NCBI GenBank assembly: GCA_002691835.1
Contig: NZJA01000036.1
Coordinates: forward strand, 1 to 9,541
Direction of reading: 5' to 3'
Length of the DNA: 9,541 bases
Source of the DNA: Planctomycetota bacterium
GTDB lineage: Bacteria > Planctomycetota > UBA8108 > UBA1146
Part shown: positions 1 to 8,576 of the stretch, piece by piece
Layout of the letters: each line of letters begins with the position of its first letter
Numbering within the stretch: position 1 is the stretch's first letter
Position numbers and translations under genes: made by a program
Notes under the pieces: generated by a model
Told to the model about the DNA's origin: nothing
Seen by the model: only the letters and a program-made list of their open reading frames with translations
The model's database searches: none

Positions 1-3000
1 CGCCCCGACCGCGCACACAGGCTCCAAGCCCCCCAAGTTCTTCGGCAACTTCCCGTACCCGTACATGAACGGCATGCTCCACCTCGGCCACGCCTTCTCC
101 CTCTCCAAGCTCGAGTTCGCCTCAGCCTACCACCGCCTCAAGGGCGACGAGGTCCTCTTCCCCTTCGCCTTTCACTGCACCGGCATGCCCATCAAGGCGT
201 CCGCCGATAAGATCAAGAACGAGATGGCCAAATTCGGCAACCCGCCCGTGTTCCCCGTCGTCGACGAGGCTGCCGAGGCTGCCGCCGCCGCCGCCAAGGC
301 TGCCGAGGCTGCCGAGACGGCCAAGAACGCCGATCCCACCAAATTCGCGGCTAAAAAGTCCAAGGCCGTCGCCAAAGCGGGCACCGCCGCCTACCAGTGG
401 CAAATCATGAAGTCGTCCGGGGTCCCGGAGGGCGACATTCCCCCGTTCGCGGACCCGTACCACTGGCTCGACTACTTCCCCCCACTCGCCAAGCGCGACG
501 TCACCGCCATGGGATGCCAAGTAGACTGGCGGCGGTCGTTCATCACCACCGACCACAACCCATTCTATGACGCGTTCGTCCGGTGGCAGTTCAACACCCT
601 CAAGAGCATCGGTAAGATCATCAAGGCTAAGCGCATGGCGGTGTACTCCCCGCTGGACGGGCAGCCGTGCGCGGACCACGACCGCGCGACGGGCGAGGGT
701 GTCGGGCCGCAGGAGTACGTCCTCGTCAAGATGCGAGTCTACGACGAATGGTGAGTTTTTTTTGAATTTGTTTCTTCTTTTTTCCATCCCGGTACGGGTG
801 ATTATACTGTACTGAACACACGTGTTTTGTCGACAGCCTCGCGGGCGAACTGGCGTCGCTGGCGGGTAAAAACGTCTTCCTCGCCGCGGCGACGCTGAGG
901 CCGGAGACCATGTACGGGCAGACCAACTGCTGGGCGCTTCCCGACGGCGACTACGGCGCGTTTGAGATGGCCGACGGCGACGTCATGGTGATGTGCGATC
1001 GCGCGGCTCGCAACCTGGCGTTCCAGGAGCAAACGAAGACGCCCGGGGTGGTGAACAAGCTGTTGGGTTTCAAGGGCACCGCGCTCATCGGCTGCGCGGT
1101 CAAGTCCCCGCTCGCGGTGCTCGAGAAGATTTACTGTCTCCCCATGATGACCATCCTGATGAACAAGGGCACCGGGGTGGTGACGTCCGTCCCGTCGGAC
1201 TCGCCCATGGACTTCATGGCGCTCGGCGACCTCAAGGCTAAGCCCGCGCTTCGCGAGAAGTTTGGCGTGAAGGACGAGTGGGTGATGCCGTTCGAGGTTG
1301 TCCCTTGCGTGCACATCCCGGAGTTTGGCGACGCGTGCGCGCCCATCGTCTGCGAGCAGCTCAAGATTAAGAGCCAGAACGAGAAGGTCAAGCTGGAGGA
1401 GGCCAAGGGTAAGACCTACCTCAAGGGCTTCACCGACGGGATCATGCTCCTCGGTGTCCACAAGGGTGAGCCCGTGAAGCTCGTGAAGCAGAAGATCCGC
1501 GACATCATGATCGCCGACGGCGGCGCCATCGTATACTCGGAGCCCGAGAAGCAGGTCACGTCCCGCTCCGGCGACGAGTGCGTGGTGGCGCTCACCGACC
1601 AGTGGTACCTCGAGTACGGCGAGGACGCCTGGCGCGAGCGCTCCGAGAAGTGCCTCGAGGGCATGGTGACCTACCACGAGGAGGCGCGCAAGGCTTTCCA
1701 GCACACCCTCGGTTGGCTCCGCCAGTGGGCGTGCTCCCGCGCCTTTGGCCTCGGCACGCGCATGCCCTGGGATCCCCAGTACCTCATCGAGTCCCTCTCG
1801 GATTCCACCATCTACATGGCCTACTACACCGTCGCTCACCTCCTACAGGGCGGGGACATGTACGGCAAGGCCCGCCCCTCCGTGAACCCGGAGGCTATGA
1901 CGGACGACGTCTGGGACGCCATCTTCCTCGGCACCGAGCCGAGCGCCGGCTCGGCGTTTCCCAAAGACCTACTCGACGAGATGCGAGCAGAGTTCAACTT
2001 TTGGTACCCCTTCGACCTGCGCGTCTCTGGCAAGGACCTCATCCAGAACCACCTCACGTTCGCCATCTACAACCACACCGCCATCTGGGACAAGGACGAG
2101 GGCAAGTGGCCCAAGGGCTTCCGCACCAACGGGCACCTCTTGCTCAACGGCGAGAAGATGTCCAAGTCCACCGGCAACTTCAAGACGCTCAAGACGGCGA
2201 TCGAGGAGTACTCCGCGGATGCCATGAGGTTCGCCCTCGCCGACGCGGGCGACGGCATCGAGGACGCCAACTTCGTCCACGACACCGCGAACGCCGCCAT
2301 TCTCCGGTTCACCAAAGAGCTCGAGTGGATCGAATCCATCCGGAAGGAGTCCGCCGACGGTACGCTCCGGCCCGCGGATTCCCCCGCCACCTTCGCCGAT
2401 AAGGTGTTCGCGAACGCCATCAACACGGCCATCGCGCAGACCAAGGACCACTACGAGAACATGATGTTCCGAGAGGCGCTCAAGTGCGGGTACTACGACC
2501 TGCAATCCGCGCGAGACGCCTATCGCGTCCGGTGCGACGGCGACGCCGGCATGCGCGCCGACCTCGCCGCGAGGTTCATCGAGGTTTCCACGCTGCTCGT
2601 CGTCCCGTTCGTGCCCCACACCTGCGAGCACGTCTGGGGGGCCATCCTCGGCAAGGAAGGCAGCGTCACCAAAGCCGGCTTCCCCGTCGGCGACGCACCC
2701 GACGCGTCCATCGCCGCCGCGGGCAAGTACCTCGACGATTTGGTCAAAACCGTGCGCGGCGGCGTGGCCAAGGCGACGGCGCCGCCCAAGAAGAAGCCGG
2801 CCGTGCCTCCGCCGCCCAAGGTTTGCGAACGCGTGGACTTCTTCGTGGCGGAGAAGTTCGGCGGCTGGCAGGAGGTCTGCCTCGGCATCCTCGCCGATAA
2901 GTTTGTCGACGGCGACTTCCCCGCGGTTAACGAGATTCTCGACGCGGTGAAAGCCAGTCCGCTGGCGGAGGATGCGAACTTCAAGAACGTCATGAAGATG

Positions 3001-3291
3001 GTGATGCCCTTCGTCAAGTTCAAGATGAACGAGGCCAAGGTGGCGGGCGCGGACGCGCTCGGGGTCCGCCTCATCTTCGACGAGGCTGGCGTGTTGAGGG
3101 AGAATGCCGATTTCGTGGCGAGGGTGTGCGGGTTGAAATCCATCGGCGTGTTTACGGCTGACGCGAGTTGCGCGGAGAAGGAGGCGGCGGTGAAGGGTGG
3201 CGTGAAGGTGGACCAGGCGACGCCGGGGAGCCCGGGCGTGAACTTTGTCGTGACGGAACTCAGCGTGGAGGGCGTCGACATCAACAAGTAA
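1..3291 (+). CDS. LARS1: Cytosolic leucyl-tRNA synthetase (LeuRS), 5'-truncated by the window edge, two exons visible
   Basis: Class I aminoacyl-tRNA synthetase that charges tRNA-Leu in the cytosol. The frame is open from position 2; coding segments are 1-750 and 837-3291, giving 1067 visible residues. The HIGH motif is HLGH at residues 27-30 (nt 80-91), preceded by [13 protein letters not shown] is at residues 690-694 (nt 2155-2169). The CP1 editing domain has [12 protein letters not shown] from residue 269 and VPSDSPMD, whose last Asp (residue 375) aligns with the conserved editing-site Asp. An Ala-rich stretch lies at nt 267-315, in a part of CP1 that is variable in homologs. RVSGKDL, the anticodon-binding helices and a C-terminal domain ending just after PGSPGVNFV follow. 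The eukaryotic/archaeal CP1 layout ([20 protein letters not shown]) excludes a plastid bacterial-type enzyme. From recall of human and plant homologs, roughly 30-60 N-terminal residues are missing, and the protein lacks the long C-terminal extension of animal LeuRS. It ends in TAA followed at once by TAG. Confidence 0.97.
751..836 (+). other. Spliceosomal intron of the leucyl-tRNA synthetase gene (86 bp)
   Basis: The donor is GTGAGT at 751 and the acceptor is GTCGACAG ending at 836. Splicing joins TG to C to make a Cys codon and restores the conserved reading RVYDE-C-LAGEL...[12 protein letters not shown]. Reading through instead hits TGA at 752-754. GC is about 38% by hand count (33 of 86) and it is T-rich, in strong contrast to the exons. 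A CTGAA-type branch-site candidate lies at 812-816. Confidence 0.95.
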
Positions 3292-3428
3292 TAGGTTGAC
3301 GTTTGACGGGAGTCTAGCCCCAGTACTGTGCGCATTGAAATATTATCCGACCTGACTCGAGTCTCTTTTTTCGTTAAACGCAGATTCGGCGGCGCGCTTC
3401 CTCGGGTGCTCATCGATCGAGAGGCGCG
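3292..3428 (+). promoter_or_regulatory. 137-bp spacer: synthetase 3' end plus SWEET promoter/5' leader
   Basis: This short head-to-tail gap must hold both the 3' end of the synthetase transcript and the start of the SWEET transcript. It is AT-richer than its flanks. Visible elements are two tandem TTGACG copies (3296-3301, 3303-3308), an AAATATTA patch at 3338-3345 that could act as a TATA-like element, TGACTCGA at 3353-3360, and a pyrimidine tract ending in AAACGCAG at 3383. The last two, with GTGCGC at 3328, could instead be the branch site, acceptor and donor of a 5'-leader intron (see findings). No TGTAA polyadenylation-like signal is present. All assignments are by inspection only. Confidence 0.4.
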
Positions 3429-4211
3429 ATGGCGGACGCCAAGTACGTGTTCATGAAGATCGTGGCACCGCTGATGGGTTTCCTCATCGCGAACGTCATG
3501 TTCTTCAGCGGGGTGCCCGGGTTTTTGGAGCGGAAGAGGCTGGGCGAGCTGGGCGATTTCAATCCCCTCCCGTACCCCGTCATCCTCGCCAACTGCGCCT
3601 CGTGGATCGCGTACTCGCTGTACATCGACGACTACTTCCTCTTCTTCGCCAACGCGCCGGGGATGCTCGTCGGCGTCTACTTCACCATGGTTGGCTACGG
3701 CCTCTCGCCGTACGGGGGGAAGACCCGGGATGCCATCGAGCGGTGGACGGTGGGTCTGGTCGGCGCGCTGCTCGCGCTGACCCTGTACGTGGGACTGGTG
3801 GCGAAGAAGGAGAGCGACGGGCACAAGCAAACGACCATCGGGCTGTTCTGTAACGCGGTGCTGCTCGTGTACTACGCGTCGCCGCTCACGACGATCAAGG
3901 AGGTGCTCGAGAAGCGTGACGCGTCATCGCTTTACTGGCCGATATCGTGCGCCAACATCGTCAACGGGATGTCTTGGGCGACGTACGGCTTGGCGCTGAA
4001 CGATTGGCTGCTCTTCGCGCCCAACGCGGTGGGCGCGGCGCTCGGTGCGTCGCAGATGGCGCTGATCCGCGCGTATCCATCGCGCGGGGACGGTGGTGGA
4101 GCTGGCGGCGAGAGGCTCGAAGCCCAGAGACGAACATCGATGCGGCAAACGCCGAGCACCACGGACCTTCTCTCCGACCCGATGGGCCCGGGCGCGGAGA
4201 CGAACGCGTAG
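3429..4211 (+). CDS. SWEET: SWEET family (MtN3/saliva) sugar uniporter, seven membrane segments, intact
   Basis: Bidirectional facilitator that moves sugars along their gradient across the plasma or an internal membrane; which membrane cannot be told from sequence. It has 260 residues and a single exon. Two MtN3 triple-helix units are visible, about residues 10-91 and 137-215, joined by linker helix TM4 (about 106-124). Repeat 1 carries NPLPYPV (45-51) and NCASW (55-59). Repeat 2 carries ASPLTTIKEV (150-159), MSWATYG (181-187) and PNAVGAALG (198-206). By alignment with AtSWEET13 from memory, pocket residues N76/N196 and W58/W180 correspond to N75/N199 and W59/W183 here. Residues N55 and N179 occupy the positions of two pocket serines, which suggests a hexose-type pocket. 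The hydrophilic tail (216-260) holds RRTSMR and a Ser/Thr run, plausible phosphorylation sites. The start ATG has G at -3 and +4. It is convergent with alpha-COP. Confidence 0.95.
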   Translation: MADAKYVFMKIVAPLMGFLIANVMFFSGVPGFLERKRLGELGDFNPLPYPVILANCASWIAYSLYIDDYFLFFANAPGMLVGVYFTMVGYGLSPYGGKTRDAIERWTVGLVGALLALTLYVGLVAKKESDGHKQTTIGLFCNAVLLVYYASPLTTIKEVLEKRDASSLYWPISCANIVNGMSWATYGLALNDWLLFAPNAVGAALGASQMALIRAYPSRGDGGGAGGERLEAQRRTSMRQTPSTTDLLSDPMGPGAETNA

Positions 4212-4342
4212 CACTAGCGTTAGCACACTACTAGCTAGCTAGATACGATGCAGTGAACGATGATAGACTGATCAGTGTCATCATCACAAGATTTCGGCTG
4301 TAAGTGTAGTGTTTAAACCCCATCCTCTTCTAAAACCCGGAC
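4212..4342. terminator. 131-bp convergent 3' region between SWEET and alpha-COP
   Basis: The two stop codons face each other across this AT-richer spacer, so both transcripts must end here or overlap. On the + strand TGTAA occurs at 4299-4303, 88 nt past the SWEET stop; TGTAA is the usual polyadenylation signal in several green algae, so it is a fair candidate for SWEET. I see no TGTAA on the - strand here for alpha-COP. Two perfect palindromes are present: CTAGCTAGCTAG (4231-4242) and ACTGATCAGT (4267-4276). Confidence 0.45.
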
Positions 4343-7300
4343 TCACTTTCGCTGCTCTGGCGAGCACACGAGACCGGCGGCGTCCGCGCCAACCTTTCCG
4401 AGGTTGCAAACCGGGCACACCGACCCCTCCTGCTCCTTCACGAACCTCGCGCCGCACGTGGGGCATGCGCAGTCCGCGGTGCCCCTGTAGATGGGCACGA
4501 ACGTCGCGGCGCACACCACGAAGGGGTTGCGGGAGTCGTAGTCGAGCTCAACCTCATCCTTGTTCTCGCGCTCGCAAGCCTGCAGCACCTGCTTCGCCTG
4601 CTGCGCAACCTTGACGGGCGGCGACAGCTCCAGCAGCCTCCTCGAAAACTCGGCGGCGGTGTTGAAGTTCTTGAGCTTGAAGAAGATGGACATCGCGGAC
4701 CGCAAGGACAGCGACAGGTGAATCGGCTGCATCGAGCAGTGCGTAAAGTACGCGGCGAGCTCCGCGGCGCGCTTCGGATCATCCTTGAACTCCTTGCGCT
4801 TGATCTCGATGCGAAGCGCGCTGGCGTACTCGCGCGCGATGCCCAACAGCTCCCGAACCTCGTCAACCTCGCGCCTGGACTCCACGAGGAGCACCGCGAT
4901 GGAGTGGATGATGCCCTGGAACATCTTGAGCGCCTCGCCAAACTTACCCTCCGTCGTGGTCTTGTACGCCGCCTTGAGCCGTTCCTCCAGGAGGGGCAGC
5001 GAAGACACGAGCGCGGGAGCGCAGCCCATGCCGGGCGGCAAATCGCTGTTCCAGTTCCTACCGAGCGGGAAGGAAAGGCTCGGGGCGGACGTCACGCCGG
5101 ACATAGCCGCGTGCGTCGCCAGCGCCGCGTCGATGAAGTGCTGACGCAACGGCGCGAAATTGACCACGCCGAGCTGCCTGTTGAGCAGCTTCATCGCGCT
5201 GTCAAAGTCACCAGCCGCCGCGTGCTCGCCGGGGATCGCGCTCTTCTGCGTCCATCGCCTCGCGACCGGGATACCCGCGGTGGGAGCGACGAACACCTCG
5301 CCGACGACGTCGCCCCCGTCGGCATCCCCGCCCCCCGCGCCGAGATCCGCGGGGAGCTCCAAATCCTCCATGTCCCATCCAGCGTCGGACCCGTCGTCCT
5401 CGCCGTCGCCCTCGCGCTCCTCGTCGTCGCCCAGGCCGAGCCCCGCGAGCGGGTCCTCCTCCTTCTCCTCCTTCTCGCCGCCGAGGTCGAGGTCGAGGTC
5501 GTCGCCCCATCCAGCGCCGGCGTCGTCGTCTTCATCCATGACGTAATCGCTCGCCGCGATGTCGCCCGCCAACACACCCTCGAAGAAGCCCTTGGTGACG
5601 GTGAGCAAAGGCCAGTTGTCCTCCTGGGTGATGGGCTCGGGCGGGGTCATGAGCACGCCGGTGCCGTCAATCTCCGGGACGACGCACCCGGCTTCGGTCA
5701 AGATGGTCTCCAGTCGCGCCGCGTCCTCAGCCATGCCGTGGGTCTTGGCGGTGAGGTACGCGAGGGGGTACTGGCCGGACTCCTCTAGAATGCGGAGCCT
5801 CTCCGGAATGTCTCCGAGGTAGAGCGCGTTGTGGAACTGTCCCATGACGTCGCTTCGCATCTCTGCGATTTTGAGCATCTTCTTGAGCTTCTCGGTGTTG
5901 CCCGTGATGAGGTACAGGAAGGAGAGGCGCTCAAAGTTCTTGGTCTTCTGGTAGGCAAACTCGACGATCTGGTGGTTACCCTGCCTGAGCGCCTGGACGC
6001 CGAGCTCGTGCCAAGTGTCCTTGTCGTCGAGCTCCTGCGCGGCGGCCAGCGCCACCTCGATGTTACCGCACTCGATGGCGAGGTCGAAGCGGGTCCGCTC
6101 ATCCTTTACGAAATGAAGCGCAACCTCGGGGAAACCCTTGTTCTGGAGGTACGCGATGATGCTCTGGCCGCACAGCGCGCCGGACTTGATCATCGAGAGC
6201 ACCTGATCGTACTTTTTCTGGATGAGCGCGAGCTTGAACATGTACTCCGAGGTGTCAATCTGAATCTGCCTGTTTTTGCCATCCCTGTCCAGGCAGTACA
6301 CCACGCCGCCGAAAACCTTGGTGAGATACACCGGCGTGTCCAACGTGCGGATGATGCCAGAGTCTCCGTTGGGAAGGGCGTACTTGATGTGGTTAAGGGT
6401 GGTGTAAACGAACACGCCGCAGTCGTCCCACGCGCCGGACTTGACGCGAATGGTCTCGTGCACGGTGCACGCGTGACCGAGCTTGCGGTTAGCGACGACG
6501 ATGGCGTGCTTGGACAGCATCGCCACCAGGGACATATCCGCGGACCACACCACGTACTTGATCGACGGCGTCGCGAGCTCGGCCATCGTGGACCGCTGCT
6601 GGACGTCGTAGAGGATCATCTTGTCGTCGGATCGGCACAGGAGCGTCCCGGTACCGGCGTAGAAGATCCCGTCGCACGCGGCGTCGGGCGGAGAGCAGCG
6701 CTTGGTCACCTCGTTCTTGAGGTTCTTAATCTGAATCTCGTGCGCACCCTTGTCCAGGACGGCGAAGCGGTTGCGCGCGACGAACACCGCGGAGGAGCCG
6801 GTGCCCCTTCGCGAGTCCACGGCTTCGCCGGTGGGTCCTTTGGGTAGCATGTGGAGCTCGTACCCGCCGCCATCCGCGTCAAAGTTGACGAGCACGGCGT
6901 TCTCCGCCGGGTTGTAGCTCATAGACCGGGGCGCGGCGCTGTGTCCACCGCGCGCGCTGCGGACGGAGATGAGCGGGTTATCGCGGTTGGACCCGTAGTC
7001 GTAGGCGCGGAGGTAACGGTCCTTCACGTAGTAGAGGGTTCCTTGGTGCTGCGCGTACGCGGGTCGTTCTCGCTCGAGCTTGAAGACGATCATGCCCGAG
7101 TCGTGGCCGGCGGCGAGGAGGTTCACCTCGGGGTGCGTGGCGAGGATCCAGAACCTGTCGTGCTCGCGTCGAAAGGTTTGCACGCCGGTTCGCTTGGACA
7201 TGTCCCAGACGCGGATGCTCTTATCTTCCGAGTTGGACACGATGATATCCTGCCTGGCGTGGAACATGCAGCAGGACACGTTGTTGACGTGCCCGCGGAG

Positions 7301-8576
7301 GGTATCAACCTCCCAAGCCTTGGTGTCGTTCATGCGCCAGAGCTTCACCTGGCGGTCGTCCGCGCCGGAGACGATGAGCGGGAGCGACGGGTGGAATCCA
7401 GCCCAGTTGACGCCCCTGTCGTGGCCCTCCAGCACGTACTTGACCACCGCGTCGCCTGCGAACAAAACGGATCACGTCATTCTAATCGCGCATACGAGAA
7501 ATAAAGTAGAAACTCACCGCCGCCGAAGAGGTCGTCGCCGCGCATCTCCTTGGGCATGTGTCTGCTGAACGGATCCTCACCGCCGGGGGCGACGCTCTTC
7601 TTGCGAAGGCCGCCGATGTCCCAGACGCGAACCGTCTGATCCAGCGACGCGGACACCACCAGGTCCTCCTTGGGGTGGAAGCTCGCGCACATGACGTAGT
7701 GGTTGTGGCCCGTCAGCACGCTGATGCAGCTCCTGGACTGCCAGTTCCAGATCCGAATCGTCTGATCGTCGGACGCGGAGACGATCCATGGGTACTCGGG
7801 GTGGAACTGAACCGTTCGGATGTAGTCGAGGTGCCCGAGGAGGGTGTACAGGCATCGGCGAAGCTTGTAGTTCCAAACCTTGATCTTGTAGTCGTCGCCT
7901 GGCGCGGGCGGGTGCGGGGAGAGGGTGGTGGGTGGGTGGGGATATCGTCAGCGTCGGTCGTGTGTCGATTCGGTTCGGTGATGGCCGTGGATCGAAACGC
8001 GTTCCAGGCGGCGGCGGCAAACTCCGAGGGGGGATGATCAGATAAATCTAAATCTGCACCCGACTCGTTGTTTGCTCTCTGCGCGGCCGTAGGGTTTTTT
8101 TGGGGGCGGGGTGGACTCCGATCCTCGGGGCGGACCGCGTCGACGCGTCCGGGATCGGGTCGTGACGGGATCGGGTTCGTACCTCCGGACACGAACAGCG
8201 GCTGCGATTGGTGGAAGCTGACACCGCGGACGGGACCGTCGTGTTCGTCGAAGCGATCGATCAGGGTACCCATGCGGTAGTCCCACAGCTGGATCACACC
8301 GCTGTGCAGGGACGCGAGGATCCATGGGCGCTTCGGGTGGAAGCTCAGGCCCTTGACGCGGTTGCTCTTGGTCTGTGTGAGGTGGATGACGAGTGAGTGA
8401 AGGTCAGCGACGCGTTCGAACACGGGTCGATCGGGGGCGACGTCGTCCGTGTGGGCGGTCCAAGAGGGGGGTGGGTGCCCGGGCCAATTTTCAGGTCCGT
8501 TCGACGCTTGCGTGCGCGACGAGTGCGGGATGGGAAGGTTGGGCGAACGAACGCGCACCTCGAACTTGGTGAGCAT
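4343..8576 (-). CDS. COPA: Coatomer subunit alpha (alpha-COP), complete, four exons
   Basis: Large subunit of the COPI vesicle coat on Golgi membranes; it binds C-terminal dilysine signals and drives Golgi-to-ER retrieval. The coding segments on the - strand are 8576-8559, 8372-8183, 7898-7518 and 7455-4343, totalling 1233 residues, close to the roughly 1220 typical of the family. It starts MLTKFE then TKSNRVKG, as in other alpha-COPs; R11 and K13 match dilysine-binding positions known in yeast. The first WD40 propeller spans about 1-325 and includes [12 protein letters not shown]-type repeats and [17 protein letters not shown] second propeller spans about 335-595, with KSGAWD and CLDRD. The alpha-solenoid (about 600-815) begins near [19 protein letters not shown]. 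An acidic linker (836-915) holds two Trp motifs, [10 protein letters not shown] and [10 protein letters not shown]. The C-terminal domain carries [10 protein letters not shown] and [13 protein letters not shown], and ends with CPTC (1194-1197) and CPVC (1210-1213). Identity is very secure; the splice sites rest on homology and frame. Confidence 0.97.
7456..7517 (-). other. Alpha-COP intron 3 (62 bp, AT-rich)
   Basis: On the - strand the donor is GTGAGT beginning at 7517 and the acceptor is TTCGCAG ending at 7456. Splicing joins G to GC to form a Gly codon and gives [18 protein letters not shown], matching the conserved DLFG...[14 protein letters not shown] region of alpha-COP. It is about 42% GC (26 of 62 by hand count), resembling the synthetase intron and unlike alpha-COP introns 1 and 2. 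Confidence 0.95.
7923..7941 (+). other. G-quadruplex-capable tract opposite the intron 2 polypyrimidine tract
   Basis: Four G3+ runs occur on the + strand: 7923-7925, 7930-7932, 7934-7936 and 7938-7941, with loops of 4, 1 and 1 nt. This fits the simple G3+N1-7 rule. It lies on the template strand of alpha-COP, so the pre-mRNA carries the C-rich complement just upstream of the intron 2 acceptor. Folding in vivo is not shown. Confidence 0.55.
8150..8176 (+). repeat. 11-bp direct repeat beside the alpha-COP intron 2 donor
   Basis: CGGGATCGGGT occurs at 8150-8160 and again, perfectly, at 8166-8176, separated by CGTGA. It lies inside intron 2, 6 bp from the donor dinucleotide. A 12-bp palindrome, CGCGTCGACGCG, is adjacent at 8136-8147. 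Confidence 0.75.
8373..8558 (-). other. Alpha-COP intron 1 (186 bp, GC-rich, stop-free multiple of three)
   Basis: The - strand donor is GTGCGC beginning at 8558 and the acceptor is TCACACAG ending at 8373. It is a phase 0 intron and splicing gives [14 protein letters not shown], the near-universal alpha-COP N-terminus. GC is about 66% (122 of 186 by hand count). A CTGAC branch-site candidate lies at 8407-8403, 31 nt from the acceptor. The intron contains no in-frame stop and would encode 62 residues if retained; the homology argues strongly that it is normally removed. Confidence 0.93.

Larger units (their letters stand above)
7899..8182 (-). other. Alpha-COP intron 2 (284 bp, GC-rich)
   Basis: The - strand donor is GTACGA beginning at 8182 and the acceptor is GCGCCAG ending at 7899. 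Splicing joins G to GC (Gly) and restores [21 protein letters not shown], a conserved WD-repeat junction. GC is about 65% (185 of 284 by hand count). A CTGAC branch-site candidate lies at 7951-7947, 49 nt from the acceptor. The tract before the acceptor is C-rich rather than T-rich. The reading frame entering from exon 2 has no stop within the intron; after it the shifted frame runs to TGA at 7715-7713. Confidence 0.93.

Noticed and set aside
11..20. CGCACACAG near the left edge as a possible splice acceptor of an upstream synthetase intron.
   Set aside because: The frame is open on both sides of it and too little sequence is visible to tell coding from intronic before position 21.
802..1839. 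A 345-codon open frame on the - strand opposite the synthetase, and a 436-codon one at 2520-3830.
   Set aside because: Both are antisense shadows of the synthetase and SWEET genes, caused by codon bias; the second runs across the intergenic spacer and has no recognisable domain.
4231..4276. The CTAG and TGATCA palindromes as remnants of an insertion element or a bacterial-type terminator.
   Set aside because: They are short, unlinked to any transposase or matching terminal repeats, and the eukaryotic context does not use intrinsic terminators.
4718..7504. Long, nearly continuous open frames on the + strand antisense to alpha-COP (356, 338 and 217 codons).
   Set aside because: They lie entirely opposite a securely identified gene. 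GC-rich third positions deplete stops in the antisense frame, and the predicted peptides show no domain or motif, only Arg/Val/Leu-rich low-complexity sequence.
8068..8280. A 70-codon + strand open frame inside alpha-COP intron 2, considered as a nested gene.
   Set aside because: It overlaps exon 2 antisense, shows no recognisable domain and has a composition expected of random GC-rich DNA.
7713..8576. A single 287-codon open frame through alpha-COP exons 1-2, introns 1-2 and part of exon 3.
   Set aside because: It is a read-through artefact. Removing the two introns restores highly conserved alpha-COP sequence, while the frame without splicing ends at TGA 7715-7713 in the wrong phase.
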